Below, one piece after another: positions 10,780 through 22,939 of a DNA stretch of 64,000 nt. The stretch is taken from contig CM038916.1 of NCBI GenBank assembly GCA_021904315.1, positions 310,001-374,000 of the forward strand, in the 5' to 3' direction. The notes beneath the pieces were generated by a model. The model was given only the letters and a program-made list of their open reading frames with translations. It was not told where the DNA came from and did not search any database. The first letter of the stretch is position 1. The number at the start of each line of letters is the position of its first letter. Source of the DNA: Sphagnum magellanicum. Lineage: Eukaryota > Streptophyta > Sphagnopsida > Sphagnales > Sphagnaceae. The position numbers were made by a program, and so were the translations under genes.

Positions 10780-12852
10780 CTACACAAAGTACTGAGTTGG
10801 GTACTCTTTCTGGAAGGCATTGTAATCGTAGTACAGGTGCTCCCCTTGGTGGATATCTCAGATAGCAATGAGAAAGACTAGTGCCTCGCCATCAACATCA
10901 TACCATACCCAACGCAAGTTCTGCTTCTTTTTCCCCTCCCTGACATCATCATCATCACCTTTTCTCTCAATATCAGTAAATTGTAATCTGTATTTGAGAT
11001 CTGCATGATCATGCAGATCTCAAATGTTTTTAGCAATTTGTATGCAGGTGGGGTGATATGGGTTTAGGGTTTGGGCAACATCCTTAGAAGATCACTACAA
11101 TATTTGTTCCCTGTATTATTGTAGATCACTACAATAGCTGATAAACTTTATAGCAAAGTGTGCAACTTCTGCCATGTAGCTTAAGGGGTGTCAACAGACT
11201 TACTGTGAGCGATTGTTAATGCCAGAGACAAAGTGGGCAATGTTGCTGCACTTGTCTGGACATATAACAAGCTCTTCAGAAGGGTCCTCTGTAAAGAGCA
11301 GCCCCATTATGCTGTTACCTGCATCATGCGTACGACAGCGCATAAAATCTACTTCGCCTGTGTACTCACAGATGATGGCCATGTCTTTTATAAGAGTATC
11401 TGCTTCCACAACAAACCCACATCCTCCTCCCAGGGCAACTTCTTGATTTCAGCTTTTTAACTTATACGTCTCCTTTCACTTTAATTGTTCGCTGCATTCA
11501 GTCTCTCATCAAGCCATTCTTCTCTCAATAACACTTTCTTGACCACTTGAGTCATCTTCCTCTGAAAATTGGACCTTCAAACATTGGTATTTTTCGGGCA
11601 AAGGTGACACATGATTTTCCCCTAGGCTTCTGTCAATTGCTAGAGAGGCATGTCATGTTGCAAAAATAATACAAAAACCAGGCCATCCTAATTACAAGGA
11701 TCCAGTTATCTATGAAATTGGTGAGAAATTTCCCACAAAAACAATTTGACCATAACAGAACAATGAGTGCAGTCATAACTTTATGAGAGTTACTCATAGA
11801 GTGACAGACCATACCTTCATCAGTGGGTACTCATAGCAGTGACAATCTGCCATGACTACCTAACCTCTAACCTTCACCAGCTCCCAGTGGTGGGTGCAGA
11901 TAGCATAAAATAATCAAGCCTTAATCTGGGCAAATCATTATACAAAATGTGCAACCTGAGTCTCTGTCACATTTCCAGAAGGAATGTGCGGAAGCTCAGT
12001 CATGATGTTGGATAGCACTCAAGAGACATAGCTGATAAAAAAGTCAATAGTATCCTCATTCAAGATGCAACGAACTTGCAAGGAGACAAGAATTTAGAAG
12101 GATCAAATGTATATGGAATGAATCAATGGGTTAATTCAAAGCCAATTCAGGAGAGGGCAAATACATACCCTTGGCAAGAGTCATGTGTGACCATCAAGGG
12201 AGGCCATTCACCACAGCTACACATTGCCTTACATGCTTCCATTGTGCCCTTGTCTTCCTTCCCCATAACCTGATGAGACCCAAATTCTTCCTGTCACTCT
12301 CCTTTCTTGCAGTGCACTTCATTTCATGTGTAATATAGTATGCTTCACAAAGGAGAAAGAGATACCAGTTTTATCAAACACCCAAATCAAGGAAGCAGAA
12401 GGGAATGACTAACCTGCATTCTGCCTTTCTCTAGCTTAGCATTGTTCGCTATTCAATGAGCTAAGCTGTATAACATCTTATCACTAAACACAACACCCAC
12501 AGTAGTGAGTGCAGTAGCCAATGAGGCCATTTGTTCAAGCCACCAATGAGGGTCAAAGCACAGGGTGTATGGCAACAACTGCCGGTTTTTCTTTTGCCAG
12601 CACAAGCTTCCTCCACTTTGTCTATGCCGCTTCCCGTACCTCCCCACATCCTACCTCTGAAGCCTCAACACAACAAAAATACAGGAGATCTAAGCATAGC
12701 TGAATCCTTCAGATTGAACTTCCCCAAGTAAAAAAGTAGCAGTCTTTCTTTCTAGCCAACATCATGCCAAGTATGAGTGAATGGAGCATTACCTGAAAAT
12801 GGCTTTAGAATGCAAAAAAAGTCATTAATTCTCTTCTGCACCTTTGGAAATT
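10780..12852 (-). pseudogene. ATXR5/6: ATXR5/ATXR6-type H3K27 monomethyltransferase (SET domain), 5'-truncated pseudogene
   Basis: Five minus-strand blocks follow the plant ATXR5/6 order. 12852-12793 has a PCNA-interacting box (VQKRINDFFCI, pattern QxxIxxFF). About 12656-12414 has LEQMASLATALTTVG and ANNAKLEKGRMQ. 12269-12169 has VMGKEDKGTMEACKAM and PPLMV. 11423-11204 has VVEADTLIKDM and LVICPDKCSNIAHF. 10939-10780 has EGKKKQNL and HLYYDYNAFQKEYP. ATXR5/6 monomethylate H3K27 and repress heterochromatin. No PHD-finger exon is seen upstream. In-frame TGA codons at 12455-12453 and 10860-10858 each sit where the family has arginine, as expected from CGA to TGA change. The family NNHS/NNHT reads NNRS. 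The junctions into block 2 and between blocks 3 and 4 are not cleanly in phase. Introns are retained, so this is a decayed genomic copy, not a processed one. Confidence 0.82.
10992..11025. repeat. 34-bp perfect palindrome
   Basis: Each 17-bp half reads ATTTGAGATCTGCATGA into its exact complement, centred between 11008 and 11009. It lies in the intron between the last two blocks of the ATXR5/6-type relic. Confidence 0.9.
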
Positions 12853-13376
12853 CTGCATTCCAAGACGAATCATGTAAAAGATCAAAAATGTGCATGCAGC
12901 ACCAGCCCTGTCATTAGGGCCACTGAAAAACGTAGCTGGATTAATTGCATTACACTACTACCCTTACCCAGTACACAGAAAACGTCCAAGTAATATTTTC
13001 AGATTTGAAGCCAAAAAGATCACATGATATCTGATTGACTTGTATCGATTCATACCCATTTAAGAGATAAGGAAAAAGAGACTCAACTAGCCAAAAGTAT
13101 TATGGGGAAGGAAGACAAGGGCACAATGGAAGCATGTAAGGCAATTAATCTGAAAATATTACTTTTGAAAAGATTTTTGAGTCTTGACCCAGTCCTAACG
13201 CTTATCTGGTTGAATTGTATTCAGATGATATCTGGTTGAATTGTATTGATTCATACCCATTTAAGAGATAAAGAAAAAGAGACTCAATTAGCCGCGCGCT
13301 CAGTGGACTGGTGACGGGTGACGGGTCTCAGGCTCAATGACGGTCAGTCGCATTTTTGCCCATGATCCAACGGGCA
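12853..13376. repeat. rearranged region upstream of the ATXR5/6 relic
   Basis: Contains a 45-bp exact inverted copy (13101-13145) of part of relic block 3 (12223-12267), and a direct repeat of about 73 bp (13020-13093 and 13205-13283, sharing GATTCATACCCATTTAAGAG). No PHD finger or other upstream exon could be found. Confidence 0.75.
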
Positions 13377-14264
13377 GCTTTAAAAACACATTTTACTTAC
13401 ATTATTCAAAGAACACGTCTCTCCAAGCTTTTCTTCAAATGCATTCTCTGAAAAAAAGTTCAAAAAAATCATTTCTCTGAAAGGATGCATAGAATCACAC
13501 CCAGTGATTTTCTTTTTAAAAAATCGCCAAAAAATAAAATAAAATGATTTTAACATGTTGTCAAAATATAGGAAAAATCCAAAAAAAAAAAATCTACTTT
13601 CCTTTCTTAAGTATTGCCACATTTGGCTAAGTTCACTTGTGGATGATGAACAACCCACATACCGCACAAATTTGGAAAAAAAAAAAAAACTACTTATATC
13701 CATTAATAACTATTGTGACTTGTGATGTTGGCCCAGGTGTGAACTCAATACCCAATTAATCTAATTTTTATTGAATTTATAGTGATGAAAATTACTCAAA
13801 ATTAACATCTCCTACATTATAATTATAGGTCTAAAATGTACTAAATCATTTCCATAAAATCCTTCTCATTGAGCACATTTTGACAATATCAAAAATGTGC
13901 CCCAATTTTTATTATTTTAAAATTATTTTTGATTTCACACATTTTTTAACAATAGTATTGTTCAATTATTCCATAACTCTTGCATTCTAAAGTTTAAATA
14001 TTATAAAGTCACCTTTGCTCGTCAAGAGTTTTTCCAATGATATTAGGGGCGCCATTGTTTGGGGGGAAATCTCAACATGACAAACACAATTAACTAACTA
14101 CCTTCCTTAATAGATAGATGACTCTTCTATGTGCTTTGTGGACTCACCTTACACCTACATAACCATAGGATGCAAGGTAGGTGTGAGGTGTTTCACACTT
14201 AGTGTGAGGCGCAAAGTATTTCTACACCCAAGGATTGGCCACCTTGCCTAGTTGTGTTGCGATT
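13377..14264. other. AT-rich spacer with a dispersed-repeat fragment
   Basis: No gene. 13600-13690 (TTGCCACATTTGGCTAAG, then TGTGGATGATG) resembles sequence repeated at 53430-54440 and 55915-55980. Confidence 0.5.
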
Positions 14265-14270
14265 TACCAA

Positions 14271-14640
14271 AGCCTAGTTCATAGTTGGCCTTACATTGGG
14301 TTAACAATTATCACCTTGCTTTGCATGAATGTCTAGTTCATGGTCGGTCTTACATTGGGTAAACAATCAATACCTCACTTTGTCATGTGATTTTGTTATT
14401 ATCTATGAATGTCTAGTTCATGGCTAGCCTCTTGTTCATGGTTAGCTTTACATTGGGTTAACAATTACCACCTCACTTTGTCATGTGGTTTTGTCATCAT
14501 CCTATGAATGTCTAGTTCGTGGTTAGCTTTACATTGGGTTAACAATAAACACTTGACTTTGTCATGTGATTTTGTCATCATCTATGAATGTCTAGTTCAT
14601 GTTCAAGGTTTACATGGAGTTAACAATTAACAACTTACAA
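14271..14640 (+). repeat. ~80-bp tandem repeat array
   Basis: Unit landmarks ATGAATGTCTAGTTC occur near 14325, 14405, 14504 and 14584, each followed by TTACATTGGGTTAACAAT and CACTTTGTCATGTGATTTTG. A more diverged copy precedes at about 14271. The period is about 80 bp, with one 99-bp unit. Confidence 0.85.
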
Positions 14641-16650
14641 AAGAAAGACATTCCCAAAGTTGGAGATATGAAGCTTATCTACAAGTCATTTAGGATACTT
14701 CTATTGGAACCCCCCCCCCCCCCCCCCCCCAAAACTTAGGGCATTGTGCTACACTAATTCATAACAAAATTTTATTAATCCTTGGAACCCGAAAGATAAA
14801 TAAAAATCCAATGAATCTTTCTGTCTATAGCAAAGGTTTTTTTTTCCCAAAATTCTCAAGTAGGTCCATTGGGGAGAAACTTGGCATTAATTAACATTAA
14901 ATGGTGACTATCCTAGGTGAGTTGTAACATTTTTACAAAATTGCTATTGCAAGTGCTGATGATTTAGAAAATGCCTAGATCTAGATTTGACTAATTAATC
15001 ATTTGTAGTTCAATAAATGGCAAAAACTTTCTAAGAATCACAAATTTTTCATTTTTTTATTTTTTGAATCACAAATTTATCAATTAATGAAACTTTTCAA
15101 AAAAAAAAAAAAAAACCATTGATCTATAGGGTACTTTAAATGAAAGATGCTTTGAAACATAGTCATTAGATGCATATGCATTATATAGAGTATTGTCCAA
15201 ATTGTGTCACCTTTTCTCCCTCCACATCATGAATTTCTTTTCAAGGGAAAATTTTAATCAAAAACTTCTTTGTGTTTTTTGAATTTTTTGATTATGGAAA
15301 AGTGACAATCATTTTTTTTGGCTAAATAGACAAATTTTATAGCCCAAGAAAAAAAAGTTTTTTCAAGTTTTCCCAAAAACACATTTGCCAAATAGACTAA
15401 TTTTTCACTAAAATCATCACCTATTTCACTGTGAAAGGCATGATTGACAATAACTTAAAGATGGAAAGGCAAGGGCAATCCATGCACTCCAAATTCTATG
15501 CCCATTCCTTTGGACAACTAAGGACAAGGTGTTGGACCCCATGGTCAAGAAGTGCACCTTGTCCTCCCCTCTTCTTCCATCTTTTCATACCTACCCATCT
15601 ATTGTGACAAGGAGTGTGTTGATGATAACATTTTCAAAAGAGCACAAATGATTGTAAGAATAATGAAACAAAAGTTATCATAATTTTTAAAAAAAAGAAT
15701 ATCAAAGTAATACACCTATAATGAAGACCATTGGTGCCAAGTGAAGAAGAGAGAGGAAGAAGAAAAGGGAGATCCTTGAACTTGAATTAGGGTATGTTGT
15801 GGATCGCATGTTTGGTGTATTTAACTTGTAGGTTGAAAGTGATGCAAAAATGATTTTGATGTGCTAAGTGTGAGCATCATAATAAGTGTGTTCATATTTT
15901 TCAAACCCAATAATGCGAATGATTAATAACGTGTCACAATTTAAATGTTCCAATAATTGCACTCTTCTCAAATAAATAGGTGATTTAAATGACTTAATTA
16001 TAAGGTAATGTGCTTGGAACAAGGTGTTTTAAAAATAAACCCCGTATTTTTATTTTGAATAAACATGTATTTGAAGAGCTCTATTTTAAGCTTCTGTTTA
16101 TTTTGAGAACACTTTGCTCGAAATGTGTTACCTTGCATGAAGCATTAGGCACAAATTTTTTATTGTTTTTAGTGGCATTTAATGAATAAAGGTCTAAACA
16201 ACATATAATGAATCATTTTTCAATTTTTCATTATGGTAAATGATAACTTAAATTCATGCTAATTTTTTTGGATGAACTTGTATAATAATATTGTTAATGC
16301 ATTATGAAAATTATTGAATAAAATTTAAGTAAATTTAATAAATATGAAATATTCATAAACATTTTTAAACAATGTAACAATTTCATATTATCATTAAAAT
16401 TAAAAAAGGACTTGAAACTATGTGTAAATGAATTTTTGAATTTTTGTAAGCCCACCTGTACATAAAAATATAATGCAACACATTTTTGAGACATACAAAT
16501 TTTGTAATTTATTTTTAAATTGTGATTTTAGAAATACTTTGCTTAAATAATAAATATTGTTCTTTCACATTAGTTTGATTGGTTAATCCATCATTTATTA
16601 AGATTCACATCATCGGCTCATTATATTGTGAAACACCTATACCTTGCTAT
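14641..16650. other. AT-rich spacer with a poly-C tract
   Basis: A run of 21 C lies at 14710-14730. Otherwise only AT-rich, low-complexity sequence up to the Gypsy LTR; no gene recognised. Confidence 0.6.
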
Positions 16651-17211
16651 TGTTATGGACCGACTACAAATAAATGGAAAATTACAAGACAAAACAAGTT
16701 TTATTGATCCATCAACTGGTGTTGATTTGCTGAAAGGTTGTTCCCCAGACTATCTCCTTTTATAACCCTGAACCATACTAATCCCAAAATATCCTAGGCC
16801 ATGATATTGCCAAAAGTATCCCAAAATATCCTAGGACATGACATTGCCAAAAGTATCCCAAGTATCCCAAAATATCCTAAGCCATGATATTGCCAAAAGT
16901 ATCCAAAAATATCCTAGGACATGACATTGCCAAAAGTATCCCAAGTATCCCAAAATATCCTAAGCCATGATATTGCCAAAAGTATCCAAAAAATCCTAGG
17001 ACATGACATTGCCAAAAGTATCCCAAGTATCCCAAAATATCCTAAGCCATGATATTGCCAAAAGTATCCAAAAATATCCTAGGACATGACATTGCCAAAA
17101 GTATCCCAAGTATCCCAAAATATCCTAAGCCATGATATTGCCAAAAGTATCCCAAAATATCCTAGGACATGACATTGCCCAAAATATTCCAAAATATCCT
17201 AGGCCATGACA
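16651..17211 (-). repeat. left (3') LTR of the Gypsy fossil, with internal tandem expansion
   Basis: This 561-bp LTR starts TGTTATGG and ends CCATGACA, next to a purine tract on the coding strand (GAGGAGAGGATAA). It holds four to five copies of an ~83-bp unit made of CCAAAAGTATCC, CCTAGGACATGACATTG and AGCCATGATATTG. The right LTR carries only a short version, which explains the size difference. Confidence 0.88.
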
Positions 17212-20200
17212 TTATCCTCTCCTCAAGCGACATCTTCCAGATGGAGCCGGTTTGTTAGGATACCGTTGGTGAAACCGATTAACTAAGTCTTGGGCATGAA
17301 CTAGGTTGCCAACAGGCTCCCAAGTAGCTTCAGAAGGAGGATAACCTCGCCAAAAGACAAGGTACAGGAGCTTTCCACGAATCTTCTTGGAGTCCAAGAC
17401 CTCTTGAACTTCAAACTATTCTTGGCCTTCAATTTCGACTGGAGCTGGGGGTTCTTGATGACGTTCTAGGATCGGGTTTTCATGATAGGGCTCAAGCAAG
17501 GAGACATGGAAAACATTGTGGATTTTGAACTGGGGTGGAAGCTCCAACTTGCAAGCCACTAGACCAACCAATTTGGCGATTTTGAAAGGTCCGAGGCGCT
17601 TGTAATCCAACTTGGCATATGGGCGAGTGGTAGCAATGTTCTTTCTGAAAAGCCAAACCTTGTCTCTAACCTTGAAGTTTGGATGGTCCTTGCGTCGGCG
17701 GTCTGCTTGCTTCTTTTGCCACTCCTGTGTTAGCTTGAGTTCTGCCATAAGGTTCTGTTGAACCTGTCCAAGCCTCGTGGCCCTTTCTTCAGCCGAGGGG
17801 TTTACGGAGTCTCCAGGAATTTCAAGGCTGAACTTGGGATGAAAACCGTAATTGGCAAATAATGGACTGATCTCGGTTGATGCATGTGTTGTGTTGTTAT
17901 AAGCAAACTCTGCTTGAGATAGTAGGTCCAGCCAATCGTCCTGTTGATAGTTCACAGTGTAGCGAAGGTATTGTTCGAGTGTCTGGTTTGTCCGTTTGGT
18001 TTGTCCATCTGTCTCGGGGTGGAAAGCTGAAGATAGCCGAATGTCAACTCCAAGAAGCTCGAATAGACGATGCTAGAACTTGGATGCAAATTGAGGACCT
18101 CTGTCGGACACAATTTCCTCGGGGAGTCCATGCAGTCGGATGATCCCGTCCAGAATTAACTGAGCTGTCTCTTCTGCCGTGATTGACTTGGAACAAGGGG
18201 TGAAATGGGCCATTTTGGTGAGTCAATCAACCACAACCAGTATTGAATTCTTGGTTCTGACAGTAGGGAGGTCCGTGATGAAGTCCATTGTAATAGATCC
18301 CCAAGGTCGGCTAGGAATCAATAGAGGTTGTAGGAGTCCAAACAGGTGATGTTTGGGAGCCTTGGATCGAGCACATGTATCACAAGAATTGACATACTCC
18401 CGTAGCAGCTTGTTCATTTTGGACCACCAGTAAGTCCTTGACACTAGTTCGTGAGTTCGTGCTATTCCAAAGTGACCCGCCAGGGTGTTGTCGTGACATT
18501 CTCTTAGGATTTTTAGGCGTATAGGTCCTTCGGGTACATAAATCAGGTTATTTCGAAGGAGAAGTCCGTCTTGCTGCTCAAACTAATCGAGGTCATCACG
18601 ATTTGGGTTCCTTGGTCGTTCCTGGAGTTCCTTCTTGATGTTGGTAGCCCAGGTGTCTTCCTTAGTTGCCATCTTGATGTCCCTGACAAGGTATGAGTCT
18701 GGGAGGGTGCTGATTGTTACTGCAACTCAAAATTGCTCGGGGTTGAATAAAGTATGGTTCTGCTGACCGTAGGCCTCATCCCCCGCTCGAAATTCATATT
18801 TTGAACGACAAGATAGCGCGTCAGCTTTCCCTTGCTGGGTGCCGAGTTGATACTGAATCTCAAAGTCGAAATCAGCTAGGAAGATAGACCAGCGTGCCTG
18901 GCGACGATTTAAGGTTCGAGTAGTTGTGAAATAAAGAAGATTCTTGTGATCTGTCAGAACTTAGATTCGATGTTGAGCTCCGACAAGATACAGTCTCCAC
19001 TGCTCGAATGTCGTGATGATTGCCAGGAGTTCCTTATCGTAGACCTGGTAATTGATTTCGGCATTGGTTAACTTCTGTGAATAGAAAGCAACTGGATGCA
19101 GCAACCCATCTATTCCAAATTGAGATAGAATAGCTCCCAAGGTAAAATCTGAAGCGTCCGTTTCCATAATGAATGGCTTGGCAGGATCGGGATGTATCAG
19201 GATGGGTGCAGAGGTGAATGCCATCTTGAGAGTATCAAAAGCAACTTGGGCCGTTGGGTTCCACAAAAAGGGCTTGCCTTTGCAAGTCAGGGTTATTAAC
19301 GGTGTTGCGATCTTGGAGTAGCCTTTGATAAACCGACGATAGAAGTTGACAAACCCCAGGAAGCGTTGAATGTCCTTGACTGAGGATGGAGTAGCCCAAC
19401 ACTGGATGGTCTCGACCTTTGATTTGTCCATGAAAATGCCATTTGGAGAGATCATGTAGCCGAGGAACGCCACTGAAGATTTGTCGAATTCACATTTTTC
19501 CAACTTGGCGTATAAACCATGCTCTCAGAGCGTCGCAAGCACCAATTGTACATGTTTGTCGTGGATTTCCTGATCCTTGGAAAAGATTAAAATGTCATCC
19601 AAATAGACCACGACAAATTCGTCCATGTAATCCCGGAAGATATCATTCATCAAATGCTGAAAGACTGCGGGTGCATTGGTGAGGCCGAAGGGCATGACCG
19701 TGTATTCGAAGTGGCCGTAACGTGTGCAGAAAGTTGTCTTCCATTCATCACCGGGACGAATCCTGAGTAAGTTGTAGGCTCCACGGAAGTCAAGTTTGGT
19801 GAAGATCTTCCCAATACATAGTCGATCCAGGAGACCTGAAATCAAGGGCAAGGGATATCGATTCTTTTTGGTTATCTTGTTGAGTCCACGATAATCCACA
19901 CAGAATTGAAGGGAGCCATCTTTCTTCTTGACAAACAAGATTGGGGCGCCGGTTGGAAACTTGGAATGCTGAATGGACCCCTTGGCAAGATTTTCAGTAA
20001 GGTAATCACGCAGGGCTTGAAGTTTCGGTTTTGATAGGCCATAGATAGGACCAAAGGGTGGTGAGTGTCCTTTTAGATCAATCGGGTAGTCATATGGACT
20101 ATGGGCGGGGAGCTGATCAGCATTAATTTTTTCAAAAAATCAACAAAATCCTTGTACTTTTCGAGAAGGTTAATAGGTGTTGGTTCTGATGGGGGGTTTG

Positions 20201-22672
20201 TGTTGTTGGCTGGGTTGACATGGATGGTGAAGACTTGAAGATTCTTAGCAGCCCAATAGAAAGGGACAACTCTATCAATGAAGATCTGGACAGGGTTGGT
20301 TTTCTGGGCATGATTCTTGACAAGACAAGGTTTAGTTCTGACCAACTAGGGGTTCTTGATTGCAGGACTTGACATAACAGACTTAAGAAAACTGGAATTG
20401 GTTCTGACCCTCTTTGGGTTCTTGACCACAAGGTTCTTGGCAGGACTGGACAAAATGTTTTTCTGAGCGTGGGGTTCTTGAGAGGTGCACTGTTGTGCGC
20501 TGAAGGTGAGGGTTCTAAACCGCCAATCAATGATAGGGTTGTGTGCTTCTAGCCAAGGCAGACCAAGGATGATGGGATGGTGAGGGGTGGAAATGATGTT
20601 GAGAACAATCTTCTCCGTGTGCTTGCCGATACAGAGTTCTAGAGGGGTTGTCTCGTGTGTGATTGCACCAGAAGCAATGGTTTTCCCATCAATAACCTCT
20701 ACCAGAACAGGGGTTGACTTCTTAATCACAGGGATGTTGTGTTGAACGACAAATGTTTGGTCGATGAAAGAAGAGGTGGCGCCGGAGTCCACCAAAGCTG
20801 ACACTTGTGGTATGTCTTCTGGAATACGAATGATGTCCACATACTGAGTGAAACTAGGACTGGGACCAACAACTGAACAGGAGCCTTTGCAAAGGTGGTG
20901 TTGGGTGAGATCCAATCGCACGGCTCCTACTGTGACTAGATGTTCTTGTTTTCCAACTCTGGGGGAATTTCCACAGCTTGTACTTGAAGTTTGACAAACT
21001 TTTGAGGGCATTGACGAGCTATATGCCCTGGGTTGCCACAGTAAAGACATAGATTGTTTGTCCTTTGGCGAAGTTTCTCGGCTTCTGTCAAAGATTTAAA
21101 TTTAATTGTGTCAATCTGCATCGGAGCAGGTCGAAAAGAGGCAGGTCGGGCAACTGGTGTTGTTTGAGGAACTGAGGGGAGCGTAGTAGGCCGACTGTTC
21201 CAAAGCTGGGCATTGGAGGTGACTTTCTTTTCCTAGTGACGTTTAAACAAACGATTATCGCACTGAATTGCCTGGGTGATAGCTTCGCTGAAGGAAGAAG
21301 GGTCTGCGAGTGTCAACAAAAGATCTTGAACATCATCACGAAGCCCACAGCGAAACTGATCAATCAAGGCAGCTTCTCCCCAATTGATGTCGCAGGCAAG
21401 CTGCCTGAATTCTAAGGCGTAGACGATGGCCGAACGTGTCCCTTGCTAGAGGCGACGCAACTTGTTGGCTGAAGTCCTCGCCTTGTCACTGTCCCCAAAC
21501 ACTGCTTCAAATTCCGCCATAAAGGCGTTGAAATCTTGTAGGAGAGGAGATGATGTTTCCAGGATGGGAACAAACCATGCTGCAACTGTCCCAGTGAGTA
21601 GGGTTCCAATGAATCCTACACGAGTGGTGTCATCAAAATAATGACGGGGGTGTAGTTGCATGATCAGGCGTACCTGGCTACAAAGCCTCGAAATTTGAGG
21701 CGTGTTCCATCAAACTTTTCTGGCAAATTGATCTTGGGCTCTGGGGCGACCATTGCAAGAGCAGGAAGTACTTAGGCAGGAGGTGGTGGCTGATTCTGTA
21801 GGCAGGTCACCGAGTCGGCATTTTCTTATTGAAGGTGTTGAAGGGCGGCGAAGATTTGAGTGAGATCGATGTTTGATTCTGAGTTGTCCATGGTGGTAGT
21901 TCTGACACTTTTGCGCTTCCCAATCTTCAAACTCCTTCCTTCAAGATCTCCCAAGTTGTATTTGCTCCACTTCAAAACTTTGGCTTTGATGTCTTTCAAA
22001 ACAAACTTCTGTCATAGCAATTTTGCAAAGCTACACTGCTCACATATGACCTTGGATCGTTCTAAAATTTTGGTAAAACATGAGCAACTATGTCTACTAC
22101 CTTCTCACAAAATCTCAGCTCATTTAACTTCGGAAAGTGAAAGATCTTGCTACTTCCTTGAAGCCACCTCAAACTGGGACCTGAACACAAAATGACTTAC
22201 AACTCGCTCTCAAAAACTCCAAAATCCTTGAGATTTTGGGAGACACATAAAATATATGTCTTCTATATCTATTCAAAATTTCAGCCCTATTGATGATGAC
22301 CACAAAGAGATATCACTTTCAAAAGAAACTGATTTCAAAACTGAGATTGAAACTTCAGATGCTTGGATCTCTCACAATACAAGTCCAAATGACATGAAAT
22401 TTCTCTCACACATATATTCCTATATGATCTATAAGATCACAAAGTTACAAACCCAAAAAAGCTTAAACAAAGGAGATATGACCAAAACACCAGATCTAAC
22501 ACAAAGTTTTTAAAAGCTCTTAACTCTCACAAAACATATCCTTTTCTTTGAAACTTTGAGAGTAGAAGCGTCCTATAGTCTTCTATAACCTTTCCAAGTT
22601 TCACCCCAAGATACCTCTAGCTACTTATTGAAACAACAAAAAAAACAAACAAGAAGAAGGAGCAAATCAAAC

Positions 22673-22939
22673 TGTTATGGACCGACTACAAACAAGTGGA
22701 GAATTACAAGACAAAACAAGCTTTATTGATCCATCAACTGGTGTTGATCTGCTGAAGGGTTGTTCCTCAGATTATCTCCTTTTATAACCCTGAACCATAC
22801 TAGTCCCAAAATATCCTAGGCCATGATATTGCCAAAAGTATCCCAAAAGATCCTAGGCCATGATATTGCCAAAAATATCCCAAAATATCTTAGGACATGA
22901 CATTGCTCAAAGTATCCAAAAATATCCTAAGCCATGACA
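22673..22939 (-). repeat. right (5') LTR of the Gypsy fossil
   Basis: This 267-bp LTR has the same TGTTATGG...CCATGACA ends as the left copy and a shared TTATAACCCTGAACC block. No standard methionine-tRNA primer-binding site was recognised just inside it. Confidence 0.88.

Larger units (their letters stand above)
16651..22939 (-). mobile_element. Gypsy (Ty3) chromovirus fossil, both LTRs present
   Basis: On the minus strand, from the right LTR leftward: a leader (to about 21900); gag with a retrotransposon-gag core (21446-21661) and a CCHC knuckle (CLYCGNPGHIARQC near 21030); aspartic protease (LVDSGATSSFID near 20790); reverse transcriptase ([16 protein letters not shown] and [13 protein letters not shown], 19525-20050); RNase H (METDASDFTLGAILSQ, about 18730-19503); integrase zinc-binding and core region (17800-18450); and a C-terminal chromodomain (YLVFWRGYPPSEATWEP, 17212-17400). 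Gene order and the chromodomain place it among Ty3/Gypsy chromoviruses. Flanks GCTAT and ACTAT resemble a 5-bp target duplication. It is broken, with several interruptions, though all domains remain recognisable. LTRs differ by about 5 percent over their shared 175 bp, so insertion is probably a few million years old or less. Confidence 0.92.

Noticed and set aside
12453-12649. Overlapping minus-strand frames starting MWGG and MGRY as separate small genes
   Set aside because: The MGRY frame is explained by the ATXR5/6-type block; the other is its shadow.
14271-14640. Regular direct repeats considered as a CRISPR-like array
   Set aside because: Eukaryotic context, diverged ~80-bp units without short conserved repeats and unique spacers; an ordinary tandem array.
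22256-22513. Plus-strand open frame in the Gypsy leader
   Set aside because: Antisense to the element, no motif, and composition like its AT-rich surroundings.
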